Assembly: GCF_018130615.1 (NCBI RefSeq)
Contig: NZ_JAFCKB010000012.1
Location: 62,001-126,000 of the forward strand
Source: Bradyrhizobium manausense
GTDB lineage: Bacteria > Pseudomonadota > Alphaproteobacteria > Rhizobiales > Xanthobacteraceae
Length of the DNA: 64,000 bases
Reading direction: 5' to 3'
Under the pieces are notes generated by a model that did not search any database, was not told the DNA's origin, and was given only the letters and a program-made list of their open reading frames with translations. Made by a program: the position numbers and the translations under genes. The first letter of the stretch is position 1; each line of letters begins with the position of its first letter. Below are positions 56,675-64,000 of this stretch, one piece after another.

Positions 56675-57508
56675 TTATCGCGCGCCGATCGCCTTGAATT
56701 TGCGTACCTGTTCCGTCAAAGCCCGCTCCACCGGCAGCCGCTCCATCGAGGACGCCCCGTAGAAGCCGTGGCAGTAGCGGGTATTCTTCATGATGAAATC
56801 GGCGTCTGCGGGATCCGCGATCGGGCCGCCATGGGCGAGCACCAGGATCTCCGGATTGACGCTGAGCGCGGCGGAGGCCCAGGTGTCGATGCGCGCCGGA
56901 CAGTCTTTCAGCTTTGGCGCCGTCTGCGCACCGATCGTGCCGCCGGTGGTGAGCCCGAGGTGACAGACGATGATGTCCGCGCCGGCGATCGCCATGGCCG
57001 CGGCTTCCTTTTCGCTGAAGACGTAGGGCGTCGTCAGCAAGTCTTTCTCGCGTGCCTTGGCGATCATGTCGATCTCCAGCGCGTAGGACATGCCGGTCTC
57101 TTCGAGATTGGCCCGGAAGACGCCGTCGATCAGGCCGACGGTCGGAAAGTTCTGCACCCCGGCGAAGCCGAGCGCCTTAAGCTGGTCGAGAAACACGTCC
57201 ATGTCGCGGAATGGATCGGTGCCGTTGACGCCGGCGAGCACGGGCGTTTTGCTGACCACGGGCAGGACTTCGCCAGCCATCTCCAATACGATGGCGTTGG
57301 CGTCTCCGTAGGGCATCAGCCCCGCGAGCGAGCCGCGGCCAGCCATCCGATAGCGACCGGAATTGTAGATCACAATAAGGTCGACGCCGCCGGCTTCCTC
57401 GCACTTGGCCGACAAGCCGGTGCCGGCACCGCCGCCCACAATGGGCTCGCCGCGCTTCGCCATCTCGCGAAACCGCTTCAGGAGGGGCGCGCGTTCAAAC
57501 CGGGCCAT
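56675..57508 (-). CDS. Phosphoenolpyruvate-hydrolase-family TIM-barrel protein
   Basis: A 277-residue TIM-barrel protein of the PEP_hydrolase family (PEP mutase-like superfamily). It has an N-terminal [16 protein letters not shown] segment, [29 protein letters not shown] and a C-terminal [10 protein letters not shown]. The biochemical activity of the family is not well established. It often neighbours or is fused with Tm-1/UPF0261 proteins, which fits here because the gene before it, 3 nt away, ends in a UPF0261 domain. Confidence 0.85.
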   Translation of the reverse strand: MARFERAPLLKRFREMAKRGEPIVGGGAGTGLSAKCEEAGGVDLIVIYNSGRYRMAGRGSLAGLMPYGDANAIVLEMAGEVLPVVSKTPVLAGVNGTDPFRDMDVFLDQLKALGFAGVQNFPTVGLIDGVFRANLEETGMSYALEIDMIAKAREKDLLTTPYVFSEKEAAAMAIAGADIIVCHLGLTTGGTIGAQTAPKLKDCPARIDTWASAALSVNPEILVLAHGGPIADPADADFIMKNTRYCHGFYGASSMERLPVERALTEQVRKFKAIGAR

Positions 57509-57511
57509 CGG

Positions 57512-59722
57512 TCACCTCGCTAGTCTCCGGCGCGCCCCGCCGCGGCCGAACAGCGTTCGGAGCGCGCTGACAATGGTCGAGGCGAACTCGGGATCGTTGA
57601 TGTTCTGCTTGACGCGGATCAGTTGCCGGTTGCCGGTCGCGCGCACCGTGCGCTCCAGCGCGCGGAACAGGGCGGCATCGGCATCGGGGTCCCAGAACGG
57701 CTGGCCGCGGGCATCGAGCGCCGAGACGCCGCCCTCGGGCAGGAAGAAGCGCACCGGCCCGTCCATCTGGTTGAGCCGCTCGCCGATCCAGCGGCCCATG
57801 CGCTCGTTTTCCTCTGCCGTCGTCCGCATCAACGTCACCTGCGGATTGTGAACGTGGAATTTGCGGCCGCGATAGCGCTCCGGGATGGTGTCGGGCGCAC
57901 CGAAATTGACCATGTCGAGCGCGCCGACCGATCCGATATAGGGTACGCGGGTGCGGATGATCGCGCCGAAGCGATCCTCTGTCGCCGGAAATACGCCGCC
58001 CATGAGGAGGTCGCAGATCTCGGTGGTGGTGAGGTCGATGACGCCTGATAGCTGACCGGAGTCGACAAGCTTCTCCATCGAGCGGCCGCCGACGCCTGTG
58101 GCGTGGAAGACGAGACACTCGAAGTCATCGCGCAGATCGGCCGCGATCTTCTGCACCGCAGGCGTGGTGACGCCGAACATGGTGATGCCAACCGACGGCA
58201 AACCGGGGCCACGTTCCCTTGCCTCGCGTTGATCGAGCCGCGCCTTGACCATGCCGGCGATAGCATTGGCGCCATTCGACAGCACCGCGCGTGAGATCGA
58301 GTTGAGGCCCTGCACGTCGGTGACCGAGTACATCATGGTGATATCGGCCCGCCCGACGTATGGCGCGACGTCGCCCGAGGCGACCGAGGATATGATCAAC
58401 TTGGGCACGCCGACGGGGAGGGTGCGCATGGCAGGCGCAACCAGCGACGCTGCGCCAGAGCCGCCGGCGGAGATCACGCCGGCGATATTGCCCTGGCGCT
58501 TGATCCAATTGGCGAACGCATCCGCCATCGCCGCCACCGCGACACCGCGGTCCGGACCGAACACCGCCGATCCGCCGCGGCCGTGGTTCAGGGCGATCTC
58601 CTGCGCGGAGACATCGGATGTTGCGTGTTTGCCGCTGGTGGAGACATCGACCAGCCGGGTGCGTAGCCCGCTTTCGGCAATGATGTCGCGGATGAAGCGG
58701 AGTTCGGTTCCCTTGGTGTCGAGCGTGCCGACGACGAGCACCACCGGTGGCCCCGAAGTCGGCGCCGTCATCGGCTCACGTTTGCGCCGCGCGGTCTCGT
58801 CGAGACGCGAGACCTGCGTCGACAACGTTCGCGCTGCCGCTTCGATCCGTCCGATCGGGACTGGCTGCGACCAGCGCGTCGGGGGGATCGGGTTGGAGAT
58901 ATAGATCCGGATCGGCCCGCTTGCGCGCGCGGGTGGCGGAGCCGGCTTTGCTTCGCCGCCGGCCGCCGGCACATCGACGTCGGGTTCGAGCTCGGCGTGC
59001 AGCCCGACGCCGAGCAGGCGCTGCTGAAGCTCGCGATCGGCAGCGAGCCGCACCGAATCGATGATGCGGTTGATACGGCCGTTGACCATGATCGCGACAT
59101 TGCGCGAGATCGCGGTGGCGACGCCGATGTTCTGCTCGATCACGAGCACGGACATGTCGCCGTCCTCGCCGAGCTGCAGCAGCATGTCCTCGACCTGGGA
59201 GACGATGACGGGCGCGAGCCCTTCGGTCGGCTCATCCATGATGAGCAACTGCGGATTTGTGAGAAGCGCGCGCGAGATTGCGAGCATCTGCTGCTCGCCG
59301 CCGGAGAGCTGGCCGCCGCCATGGTCCTTGCGCTCGGCGAGCCGCGGAAAGGTGTCGTAGATCCGCTCGACGGTCCAGGCGCCGGAGCGCATCCCGCCGG
59401 CGAGCCGCAGATGCTCGTCAACGCTGAGCGAGCGCCAGAGCCGCCGGCCTTGCGGGACATAGCCGACGCCAAGGCGGGCGATACGGGCGGGCGGCCGCCG
59501 CGTGATGTCCTCACCGCGGACGCGGATCGAGCCGCCACTCACCGGCACGAGGCCCATGATCGCCTTGCACAGCGTCGTCTTGCCCATGCCGTTGCGGCCG
59601 ACGACGGAGAACACGCCGGCATCGAGCGAGAGGTCGACACCCTGGAGGGCATGCGAATGGCCGTAATAGACGTCGAGGCCGCGGACCTCGAGCGCTGCGG
59701 GGGAGCGGCGGGTCTCATTCAT
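57512..59722 (-). CDS. LivF-type ABC ATPase fused to a Tm-1/UPF0261 domain
   Basis: A 736-residue fusion. Residues 1-240 are a branched-chain-type ABC ATPase: Walker A GRNGMGKT (42-49), LSGGEQQ signature (139-145) and Walker B LLIMDEP (159-165). Residues about 241-325 are a linker rich in Ala, Pro and Arg. Residues about 326-730 are a complete UPF0261/Tm-1-like domain ([12 protein letters not shown] at 330-341), a family named after a tomato protein that inhibits tobamovirus replication and usually encoded as a separate 400-residue protein. The internal Met at 318 has no ribosome site, so I do not split it. It overlaps LivG by 8 nt. Confidence 0.9.
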   Translation of the reverse strand: MNETRRSPAALEVRGLDVYYGHSHALQGVDLSLDAGVFSVVGRNGMGKTTLCKAIMGLVPVSGGSIRVRGEDITRRPPARIARLGVGYVPQGRRLWRSLSVDEHLRLAGGMRSGAWTVERIYDTFPRLAERKDHGGGQLSGGEQQMLAISRALLTNPQLLIMDEPTEGLAPVIVSQVEDMLLQLGEDGDMSVLVIEQNIGVATAISRNVAIMVNGRINRIIDSVRLAADRELQQRLLGVGLHAELEPDVDVPAAGGEAKPAPPPARASGPIRIYISNPIPPTRWSQPVPIGRIEAAARTLSTQVSRLDETARRKREPMTAPTSGPPVVLVVGTLDTKGTELRFIRDIIAESGLRTRLVDVSTSGKHATSDVSAQEIALNHGRGGSAVFGPDRGVAVAAMADAFANWIKRQGNIAGVISAGGSGAASLVAPAMRTLPVGVPKLIISSVASGDVAPYVGRADITMMYSVTDVQGLNSISRAVLSNGANAIAGMVKARLDQREARERGPGLPSVGITMFGVTTPAVQKIAADLRDDFECLVFHATGVGGRSMEKLVDSGQLSGVIDLTTTEICDLLMGGVFPATEDRFGAIIRTRVPYIGSVGALDMVNFGAPDTIPERYRGRKFHVHNPQVTLMRTTAEENERMGRWIGERLNQMDGPVRFFLPEGGVSALDARGQPFWDPDADAALFRALERTVRATGNRQLIRVKQNINDPEFASTIVSALRTLFGRGGARRRLAR

Positions 59723-60503
59723 GGCCGCCTCCGAGATAAAGCTCCTGCACCTCAGGGTCGGACTGGATCTCCTCCGGCAGGCCTTCCTTGAAGATGCGGC
59801 CGTTGTGCATCATCGTCACGCTCTCGACGACGCGCAGCGCCACGTCCATGTCGTGCTCGATGATGATGTAACCGATGTGCGCCGGCAGCGATGTCAGAAT
59901 CTCGACCAGCTCGACCCGCTCGGTCGGCGAAAGGCCGGCGGCGGGTTCGTCGAACAGCACGAAGCGCGGCGCACCGGCAAGCGCCAATGCAATTTCGAGC
60001 TGGCGCTGTTGCCCGTGGGCAAGCTCGGCGACGCGCTGATCCTTGACCGCGGAGAGATGCACGGCTTGCACCAGACCGTCGGCTGCATGCATCAGCGCGT
60101 CGTTCTGGCCCGGTCGCAGGAACGAGAAGCGTCCGCGCGAGACGCCGCGGCAGGCGAGATAGACATTGTCCTGGACGGTGAGGCCGGGAAACAGCGCGGA
60201 GATCTGATAGGTCCGTCGGAGCCCACGGCGGATGCGCTCATAGGGCGGAAAGTGCGTGACGTCCTCGCCGAAGAAGCGGATTGTGCCCGAGGTCGGCGGG
60301 AAGTCCCCGGTGATGCAGTTGAACAGCGTGGTCTTGCCGGCGCCGTTGGAGCCGAGCACCGCGCGCCGCTCGCCGGGACGTACCGTGATGGTGACGTCGG
60401 TCAAGGCCGCGAGCGCGCCGAACAGCCGTGTCACGCCGCGCAGCTCCAGTGCCGCACCGGCACCGACAGCGGAGAGGCGCCGGGCGACACTATCCATGGC
60501 CAC
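59715..60503 (-). CDS. Branched-chain-type ABC transporter ATP-binding protein (LivG)
   Basis: A 262-residue ATPase of the LivG family. Walker A GSNGAGKT is near 52-59 and the [12 protein letters not shown] Walker B region near 166-177. The signature is degenerate, with [16 protein letters not shown] in place of the common LSxGQ. It forms the second ATPase of the importer with the LivF domain of the next gene. It overlaps LivM by 14 nt. Confidence 0.92.
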   Translation of the reverse strand: MAMDSVARRLSAVGAGAALELRGVTRLFGALAALTDVTITVRPGERRAVLGSNGAGKTTLFNCITGDFPPTSGTIRFFGEDVTHFPPYERIRRGLRRTYQISALFPGLTVQDNVYLACRGVSRGRFSFLRPGQNDALMHAADGLVQAVHLSAVKDQRVAELAHGQQRQLEIALALAGAPRFVLFDEPAAGLSPTERVELVEILTSLPAHIGYIIIEHDMDVALRVVESVTMMHNGRIFKEGLPEEIQSDPEVQELYLGGGHE

Positions 60504-61578
60504 GCCCTCCGGCCGGACGATCCGACTGGGAGTAATAGCTCTGGCGCCAGCGCTGCCACAGGCCGATCACGCCGTCCGACGACCAGAACACGATGGCGAG
60601 GAAGCCGAGCCCGATCAGCAGCCGGAACCGGTTGCCGTCGAGCCCGATCTTGACCAGGAAGTCGAGCGCGAAGGTGCGCAAGAGAACGAAGACCAGCGCG
60701 CCGATATAGGGGCCCACCGGCCGCGTGATGCCGCCGACGACGGCGATGATGAGGACGTCAATGCAGGCACCGACACTGACCGAGCCCGGCGAGATCTGGC
60801 GATAGTTCCAGACCTGCAGCACGCCGGCGAGGCCCGCGATGAAGGACGCCACCGCATAGGCCGCGACACGGTGCGCATTGACGTTGAACCCGAGCGCGGC
60901 CATGCGGCGCGGGTTGTCACGCACGCCCTGAAGCGCCAGGCCGAACGGAGCCCGCGAAATGTAGTCGACAGCGAAATAGCAGATCGCGGCAACCGCGAGT
61001 ACGACATAGTAGAAGGGAATATCCCAGCGCCAGTCGACGCCCCAGAAATGCGGCGTTCCGACATTGTTGATGCCAGTATGGCCGTTGAAGATCGCCCAGT
61101 TCTGGTTGGTGAAATAATAGAACGCCGCGCCGATCGCGAGCGTGATCATGATGGTGTAGATGCCCTCGGTGCGCACCGCGAGCGCGCCGCCCAGTGTGCC
61201 GAAGATCGTCGCCAGCATCAGCGCCATCGGCACTGCCAGCCACCACGGCCAGCCAAGGCTGATATTGGCGTTGCCGCTGACGCCGAACACCGCGACCATG
61301 TAGGCGGCAAAGCCCGCGATGGTGAGCTGCATCAGACTGACCATGCCGCCGTAGCCGGCCAGGAACATCAGGCTGAGCGCGATGGTGCCGAGGATCAGCG
61401 TCGTCGCAAAGATCTCGATCAGGAAGAAGCCGTTGGCGATCAGCGGCATGATCAGCAGGATGGCCGCGACAATCCAGGCCGCGGGATTGTTGATGTCGGG
61501 CCAGGCGCGCGCGGCCGGGCGCTGCGCTGTTGAGGCGGGGTTGCGCACCTGAATGTGAGCATCATGGGTGACCGACAT
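60490..61578 (-). CDS. Branched-chain-type ABC transporter permease (LivM)
   Basis: A 362-residue inner-membrane permease of the LivM class with about eight to ten hydrophobic helices. The cytoplasmic coupling segment is GLALQGVRDNPRRMAALGFNV. I chose the ATG at 61578 immediately after the LivH stop; the TTG at 61593 would overlap LivH and has no better site. It pairs with LivH. Substrates of this class include amino acids, amides, urea and aromatic acids. Confidence 0.92.
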   Translation of the reverse strand: MSVTHDAHIQVRNPASTAQRPAARAWPDINNPAAWIVAAILLIMPLIANGFFLIEIFATTLILGTIALSLMFLAGYGGMVSLMQLTIAGFAAYMVAVFGVSGNANISLGWPWWLAVPMALMLATIFGTLGGALAVRTEGIYTIMITLAIGAAFYYFTNQNWAIFNGHTGINNVGTPHFWGVDWRWDIPFYYVVLAVAAICYFAVDYISRAPFGLALQGVRDNPRRMAALGFNVNAHRVAAYAVASFIAGLAGVLQVWNYRQISPGSVSVGACIDVLIIAVVGGITRPVGPYIGALVFVLLRTFALDFLVKIGLDGNRFRLLIGLGFLAIVFWSSDGVIGLWQRWRQSYYSQSDRPAGGRGHG

Positions 61579-61579
61579 C

Positions 61580-62590
61580 TCAGCGCCTCGCAAGCAGGCC
61601 CTGCGGCCGAAGCGCCAGCACCAGCACCATGATCAGGAAGGTCACGACGATGGCGTAGGTCGGGATGTAGACCGAGCCGAGCTGCTCGGCGAGGCCGATG
61701 ATCAGCGCACCGAGCGCAGCACCCGGGATCGAGCCCATGCCGCCGACGATCACGACCACGAGGGATGCGAGCAGGAAGCGGATGTCCTCGCCGGGCGAGA
61801 GCGATTGGAAAGTGCCGCCCACGACGCCTGCGATACCGGCAAGACCGGCACCGAGCGCGAAGACCAGCACGAAGACGATCTGGATCCGCACGCCGGTGGC
61901 GGCAAGAATGTCGCGATCGTCAACGCCGGCGCGGATGATCATCCCGATCCGGGTGCGGTTGAGCGCGAGCCACATCGCGATGCCAATGATCACCGAGGCC
62001 AGGAAGATCACGAGTCGCACTAGCGGATAGCGCAGATGGACCGGCTCGCCCGAGGATTTCAATGCGGTGATCAGCGGCAGCTCGATCGGACCGATCAGCC
62101 AGCTTGGGGTCTCGATCTGGTAGAAGTCACCGCCACAGGCCCACAGCATCAGATCGGCGAACACGATCGACAGCCCGATCGTCACCATGGTCTGACGCAG
62201 ATCCTGGCCCTCCATGCGGCGGAACACGAGGACCTGAAGCAGGACGCCGACCAGCGCCGTCAGGATGAAGGCGACGATGAAGGACAGGATCCAGGAGCCG
62301 GTCGAGGCGCTGATGGCGTAGCCGACATAGCCGCCGAACAGATAGAGCGAGCCGTGCGCGAGATTGACGTTGCGCATCAGGCCGAAGATCAGCGTGAAGC
62401 CGCTGGCGACGAGGAAATAGAGGCCGCCGAGCGTGATGCCGTTGAAGAGCGCGTTGAGGAAAACCCGCTTGCGGCCGATCGCCTCTTCAAGGCCGGGAGG
62501 CCATACAGCGAAGATCAGCCACAGCGCCACTGCCACCGCGATGATGACAATCAGCGCCCATGCGGGATGGCGTTCGACAAAGCGGGTCAT
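61580..62590 (-). CDS. Branched-chain-type ABC transporter permease (LivH)
   Basis: A 336-residue inner-membrane permease of the LivH class, first gene of the long operon. Features include LNALFNGITLGGLYFLVASGFTLIFGLMRNVNLAHGSL near the N-terminus and a GVDDRDILAATGV coupling segment. The ATG at 62590 was chosen because the longer ORF to 62719 translates the palindromic element upstream. The promoter is expected in or before that element. Confidence 0.92.
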   Translation of the reverse strand: MTRFVERHPAWALIVIIAVAVALWLIFAVWPPGLEEAIGRKRVFLNALFNGITLGGLYFLVASGFTLIFGLMRNVNLAHGSLYLFGGYVGYAISASTGSWILSFIVAFILTALVGVLLQVLVFRRMEGQDLRQTMVTIGLSIVFADLMLWACGGDFYQIETPSWLIGPIELPLITALKSSGEPVHLRYPLVRLVIFLASVIIGIAMWLALNRTRIGMIIRAGVDDRDILAATGVRIQIVFVLVFALGAGLAGIAGVVGGTFQSLSPGEDIRFLLASLVVVIVGGMGSIPGAALGALIIGLAEQLGSVYIPTYAIVVTFLIMVLVLALRPQGLLARR

Positions 62591-62611
62591 GGTCGCCGCT
62601 CCGTCTTCACC

Positions 62612-62760
62612 TCGCCCCGCTTGCGGGGAGAGGTCGCGCCCAACGGGTCGCGCCGAAGGCGCGCCCGATGATAGGCTCCGGAGCGGGTGAAGGGGAGTCT
62701 CCGCGGGTCGAACTGCCACCGACCTCGTGGAGACTCCCCCTTTCCCCGCAAGCGGGGCGA
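62612..62760. repeat. REP-like palindromic element
   Basis: In the gap 62591-62908 (318 nt, no gene seen) the 18-mer TCGCCCCGCTTGCGGGGA at 62612-62629 is perfectly repeated in inverse orientation at 62743-62760. A second inverse pair, GGGGAGTCTCC at 62692-62702 and GGAGACTCCCC at 62729-62739, lies inside. Each outer arm is itself palindromic. Such elements are scattered in alphaproteobacterial intergenic regions; the pattern fits what I recall from Bradyrhizobium, unverified. Confidence 0.6.
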
Positions 62761-62908
62761 AGTGGCACGCAGACCGTTGCCGGCCGCAAGCCCTGCCATG
62801 AACATGCGCTCCCTACTGTGCGCGATCCTCTTGCCGGGATCGCGTTCCGCCCATCCTAGTGGGGCGGCGAGGAAGGCACTTGATCGTGAGTATCTTTTCG
62901 CGCGCTGG

Positions 62909-63736
62909 TCAGCCGCGCAAAACCTTGGCCGCACGGCGATAATCGGTCGGCGCCATCCCGACATTGGCGGCGAAGAATCGAGTGAAGCCGCTCTGCGAGG
63001 AGAAGCCTAGATCGAAGCCGATATCGGCGATCGGCGCTTCGCTCGCCACCAGCGCCTCCAGCGCCTGCTCCATCATCAGCGTGTTGAGATAGAGGTGAGG
63101 GGTCACACCGGTCTGGGTGCGGAACAGTCGGTAGAAATGGGGGCGTGACAACCCGGATTCGCGCGCGATGGTGTCGAGCTCGATCTCGGCGCCGGGGCTC
63201 TCCGACATCATTTTGATGCACTTGCGCACGCGAAAATCGGTAACAGCGCCGTTCGTGCGCGGATCCCGCGCGAGCTCGGCCTGCTGCCAGCTTTCGTCGT
63301 AGCAGACGTCGATCAGACGCCTCAGCTCGCCATCGAGGCTATTTAGCGAAGGTGCGCCGCACACAAGGGCGGCTGCGTGCCTAATATGCTTGTCCAGCGC
63401 GGGCGACCGGGTGAACTGCGTCCGCCCGAAGCGAAGGCGGTCGGCGCCGGGTGCATCGGGCGCGAACCACTCCGCATTGACATAGAGCACGAAGAAAACC
63501 GCGCCGCCCTCGAGATCGGATGGCAGGAAATTGTGCGGCTCCCATGGATTGACCGCGACGACTGAACCTTCGGCGAGCTGGTAACGTCCGTCGTTGACAT
63601 CGATACATGCGGGACGTCCCCCGACATGGAAGATCAAATGACCTTCGCGATGTGCGTGGATGTTGAAGGGGCGGTTCAACTGATAGACCGTCGCCCGGCC
63701 GAAGCGGCCGTGGAAGACGGCGAGCGCACGGCTCAT
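62909..63736 (-). CDS. AraC-family transcriptional regulator with cupin sensor
   Basis: A 275-residue AraC regulator. The N-terminal half (about 1-130) is a cupin-like effector domain with HAHREGHLIFHVGGRP, and residues about 170-275 are the double HTH (ELDTIARESGLS and PIADIGFDLGFSSQSGFTRFF). The ATG at 63736 has a GGGAGGG site; the ORF to 63808 adds 24 residues upstream without a site. It lies between the binding-protein gene and the LivH-led operon on the same strand and is the best candidate for the operon's regulator. Confidence 0.9.
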   Translation of the reverse strand: MSRALAVFHGRFGRATVYQLNRPFNIHAHREGHLIFHVGGRPACIDVNDGRYQLAEGSVVAVNPWEPHNFLPSDLEGGAVFFVLYVNAEWFAPDAPGADRLRFGRTQFTRSPALDKHIRHAAALVCGAPSLNSLDGELRRLIDVCYDESWQQAELARDPRTNGAVTDFRVRKCIKMMSESPGAEIELDTIARESGLSRPHFYRLFRTQTGVTPHLYLNTLMMEQALEALVASEAPIADIGFDLGFSSQSGFTRFFAANVGMAPTDYRRAAKVLRG

Positions 63737-63867
63737 GCCTTCCCTCCCAATCGCCCTTCTCTTTTCTTGATAGCGTTCAACAACCGGGGAGAGAATGCAA
63801 GGGCGCACGATGTCCGCGTCTTGAAAATCTCTCCCCGGTCAGTCATGGCGTCGCTGATGCGACTGCG

Positions 63868-64000
63868 TCAGTACTTCTTACATTCCGGTACTGTACGGCT
63901 TGGCAGACCGATCTTGGCGAATACTGCGGGGTCGTAGCCCAGCGTCTGGTTGACGTTCGGGATCACCTTCACGACCTTCGAGAACAGCGCGCCCTTGCCG
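63868..64000 (-). CDS. Branched-chain-type ABC substrate-binding protein, C-terminal end (partial)
   Basis: The last 43 codons of a gene entering from beyond the window end. The translated end, including GKGALFSKVVKVIPNVNQTL and the final PECKKY, resembles the C-terminus of Liv-type periplasmic amino-acid-binding proteins. It is on the same strand as, and upstream of, the AraC and Liv permease genes, so it is very likely the binding protein of the Liv-type importer. Stop codon TGA is at 63868-63870. Confidence 0.75.
   Translation of the reverse strand, partial: GKGALFSKVVKVIPNVNQTLGYDPAVFAKIGLPSRTVPECKKY

Noticed and set aside
57512-59722. Two separate genes, LivF and a UPF0261 protein starting at Met318
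   Set aside because: No stop or ribosome site lies between the domains and the frame is continuous, so a fusion is the simpler reading.

Overview
The window reads as GC-rich chromosomal DNA from an alphaproteobacterium, most likely Bradyrhizobium or a close relative. This is inferred from gene content (many ABC importers, catabolic operons, a REP-like palindrome and a structured intergenic element I remember from that group), not from any database search. Genes are dense, often translationally coupled through 1-14 nt overlaps, with some TTG and GTG starts. No rRNA, tRNA, CRISPR array or insertion sequence was seen.

Layout. (1) 1-3.3 kb: tail of a dipeptide/oligopeptide ABC importer (DppB fragment, DppC, DppD, DppF). 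(2) 3.3-10.2 kb: AraC regulator, an unknown protein, OsmC-type peroxidase, MsrA, a 946-residue winged-helix/ATPase/TPR regulator and a divergent orphan tricarboxylate-binding (Bug) protein. (3) 10.4-24.9 kb: a pentose, probably 2-deoxyribose, catabolic island. A Rbs-type importer and a DeoR regulator converge; deoC, an ALDH16-like dehydrogenase, a RbsD/FucU mutarotase, a ribokinase-family kinase and a second (CUT1) sugar importer run in the other block. Both blocks carry the same 15-bp operator-like site. (4) 25.0-25.6 kb: a structured non-coding element. (5) 25.6-41.1 kb: an accessory island with SDR enzymes, an aminotransferase, a polyamine-type ABC importer and two convergent PxpB/PxpC modules. 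One module is with PxpA. The other is with a biotin carboxylase, a genuine biotin carrier and a second carrier-like protein that lacks the biotinyl lysine. Two near-duplicate SDR genes in opposite orientation bracket most of it, and a LysR regulator sits at the right edge. (6) 41.2-42.9 kb: RraA-like and NHL-repeat proteins. (7) 42.9-64.0 kb: a run of 18 minus-strand genes with gaps of at most about 30 nt (62.6 down to 42.9 kb), preceded by an AraC regulator and the end of a Liv-type binding protein.

The 20-kb operon in region 7 looks like the most unusual system. It joins a branched-chain-type importer whose LivF is fused to a Tm-1/UPF0261 domain, a PEP-hydrolase-family TIM barrel, a very long flotillin/YqiK-like protein with hendecad repeats, two SRPBCC (CoxG-like) proteins, a three-component molybdenum hydroxylase whose large subunit is cut by one in-frame TAG directly before an ATG, MoxR and VWA maturation proteins, an amidohydrolase, a metallo-beta-lactamase-fold lactonase, an SMP-30/isochorismatase fusion lacking its nucleophilic cysteine, and a flavodoxin-fold reductase. 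A reasonable inference is import, hydroxylation and hydrolytic breakdown of a small heterocyclic or aromatic compound at the membrane; the substrate is unknown.
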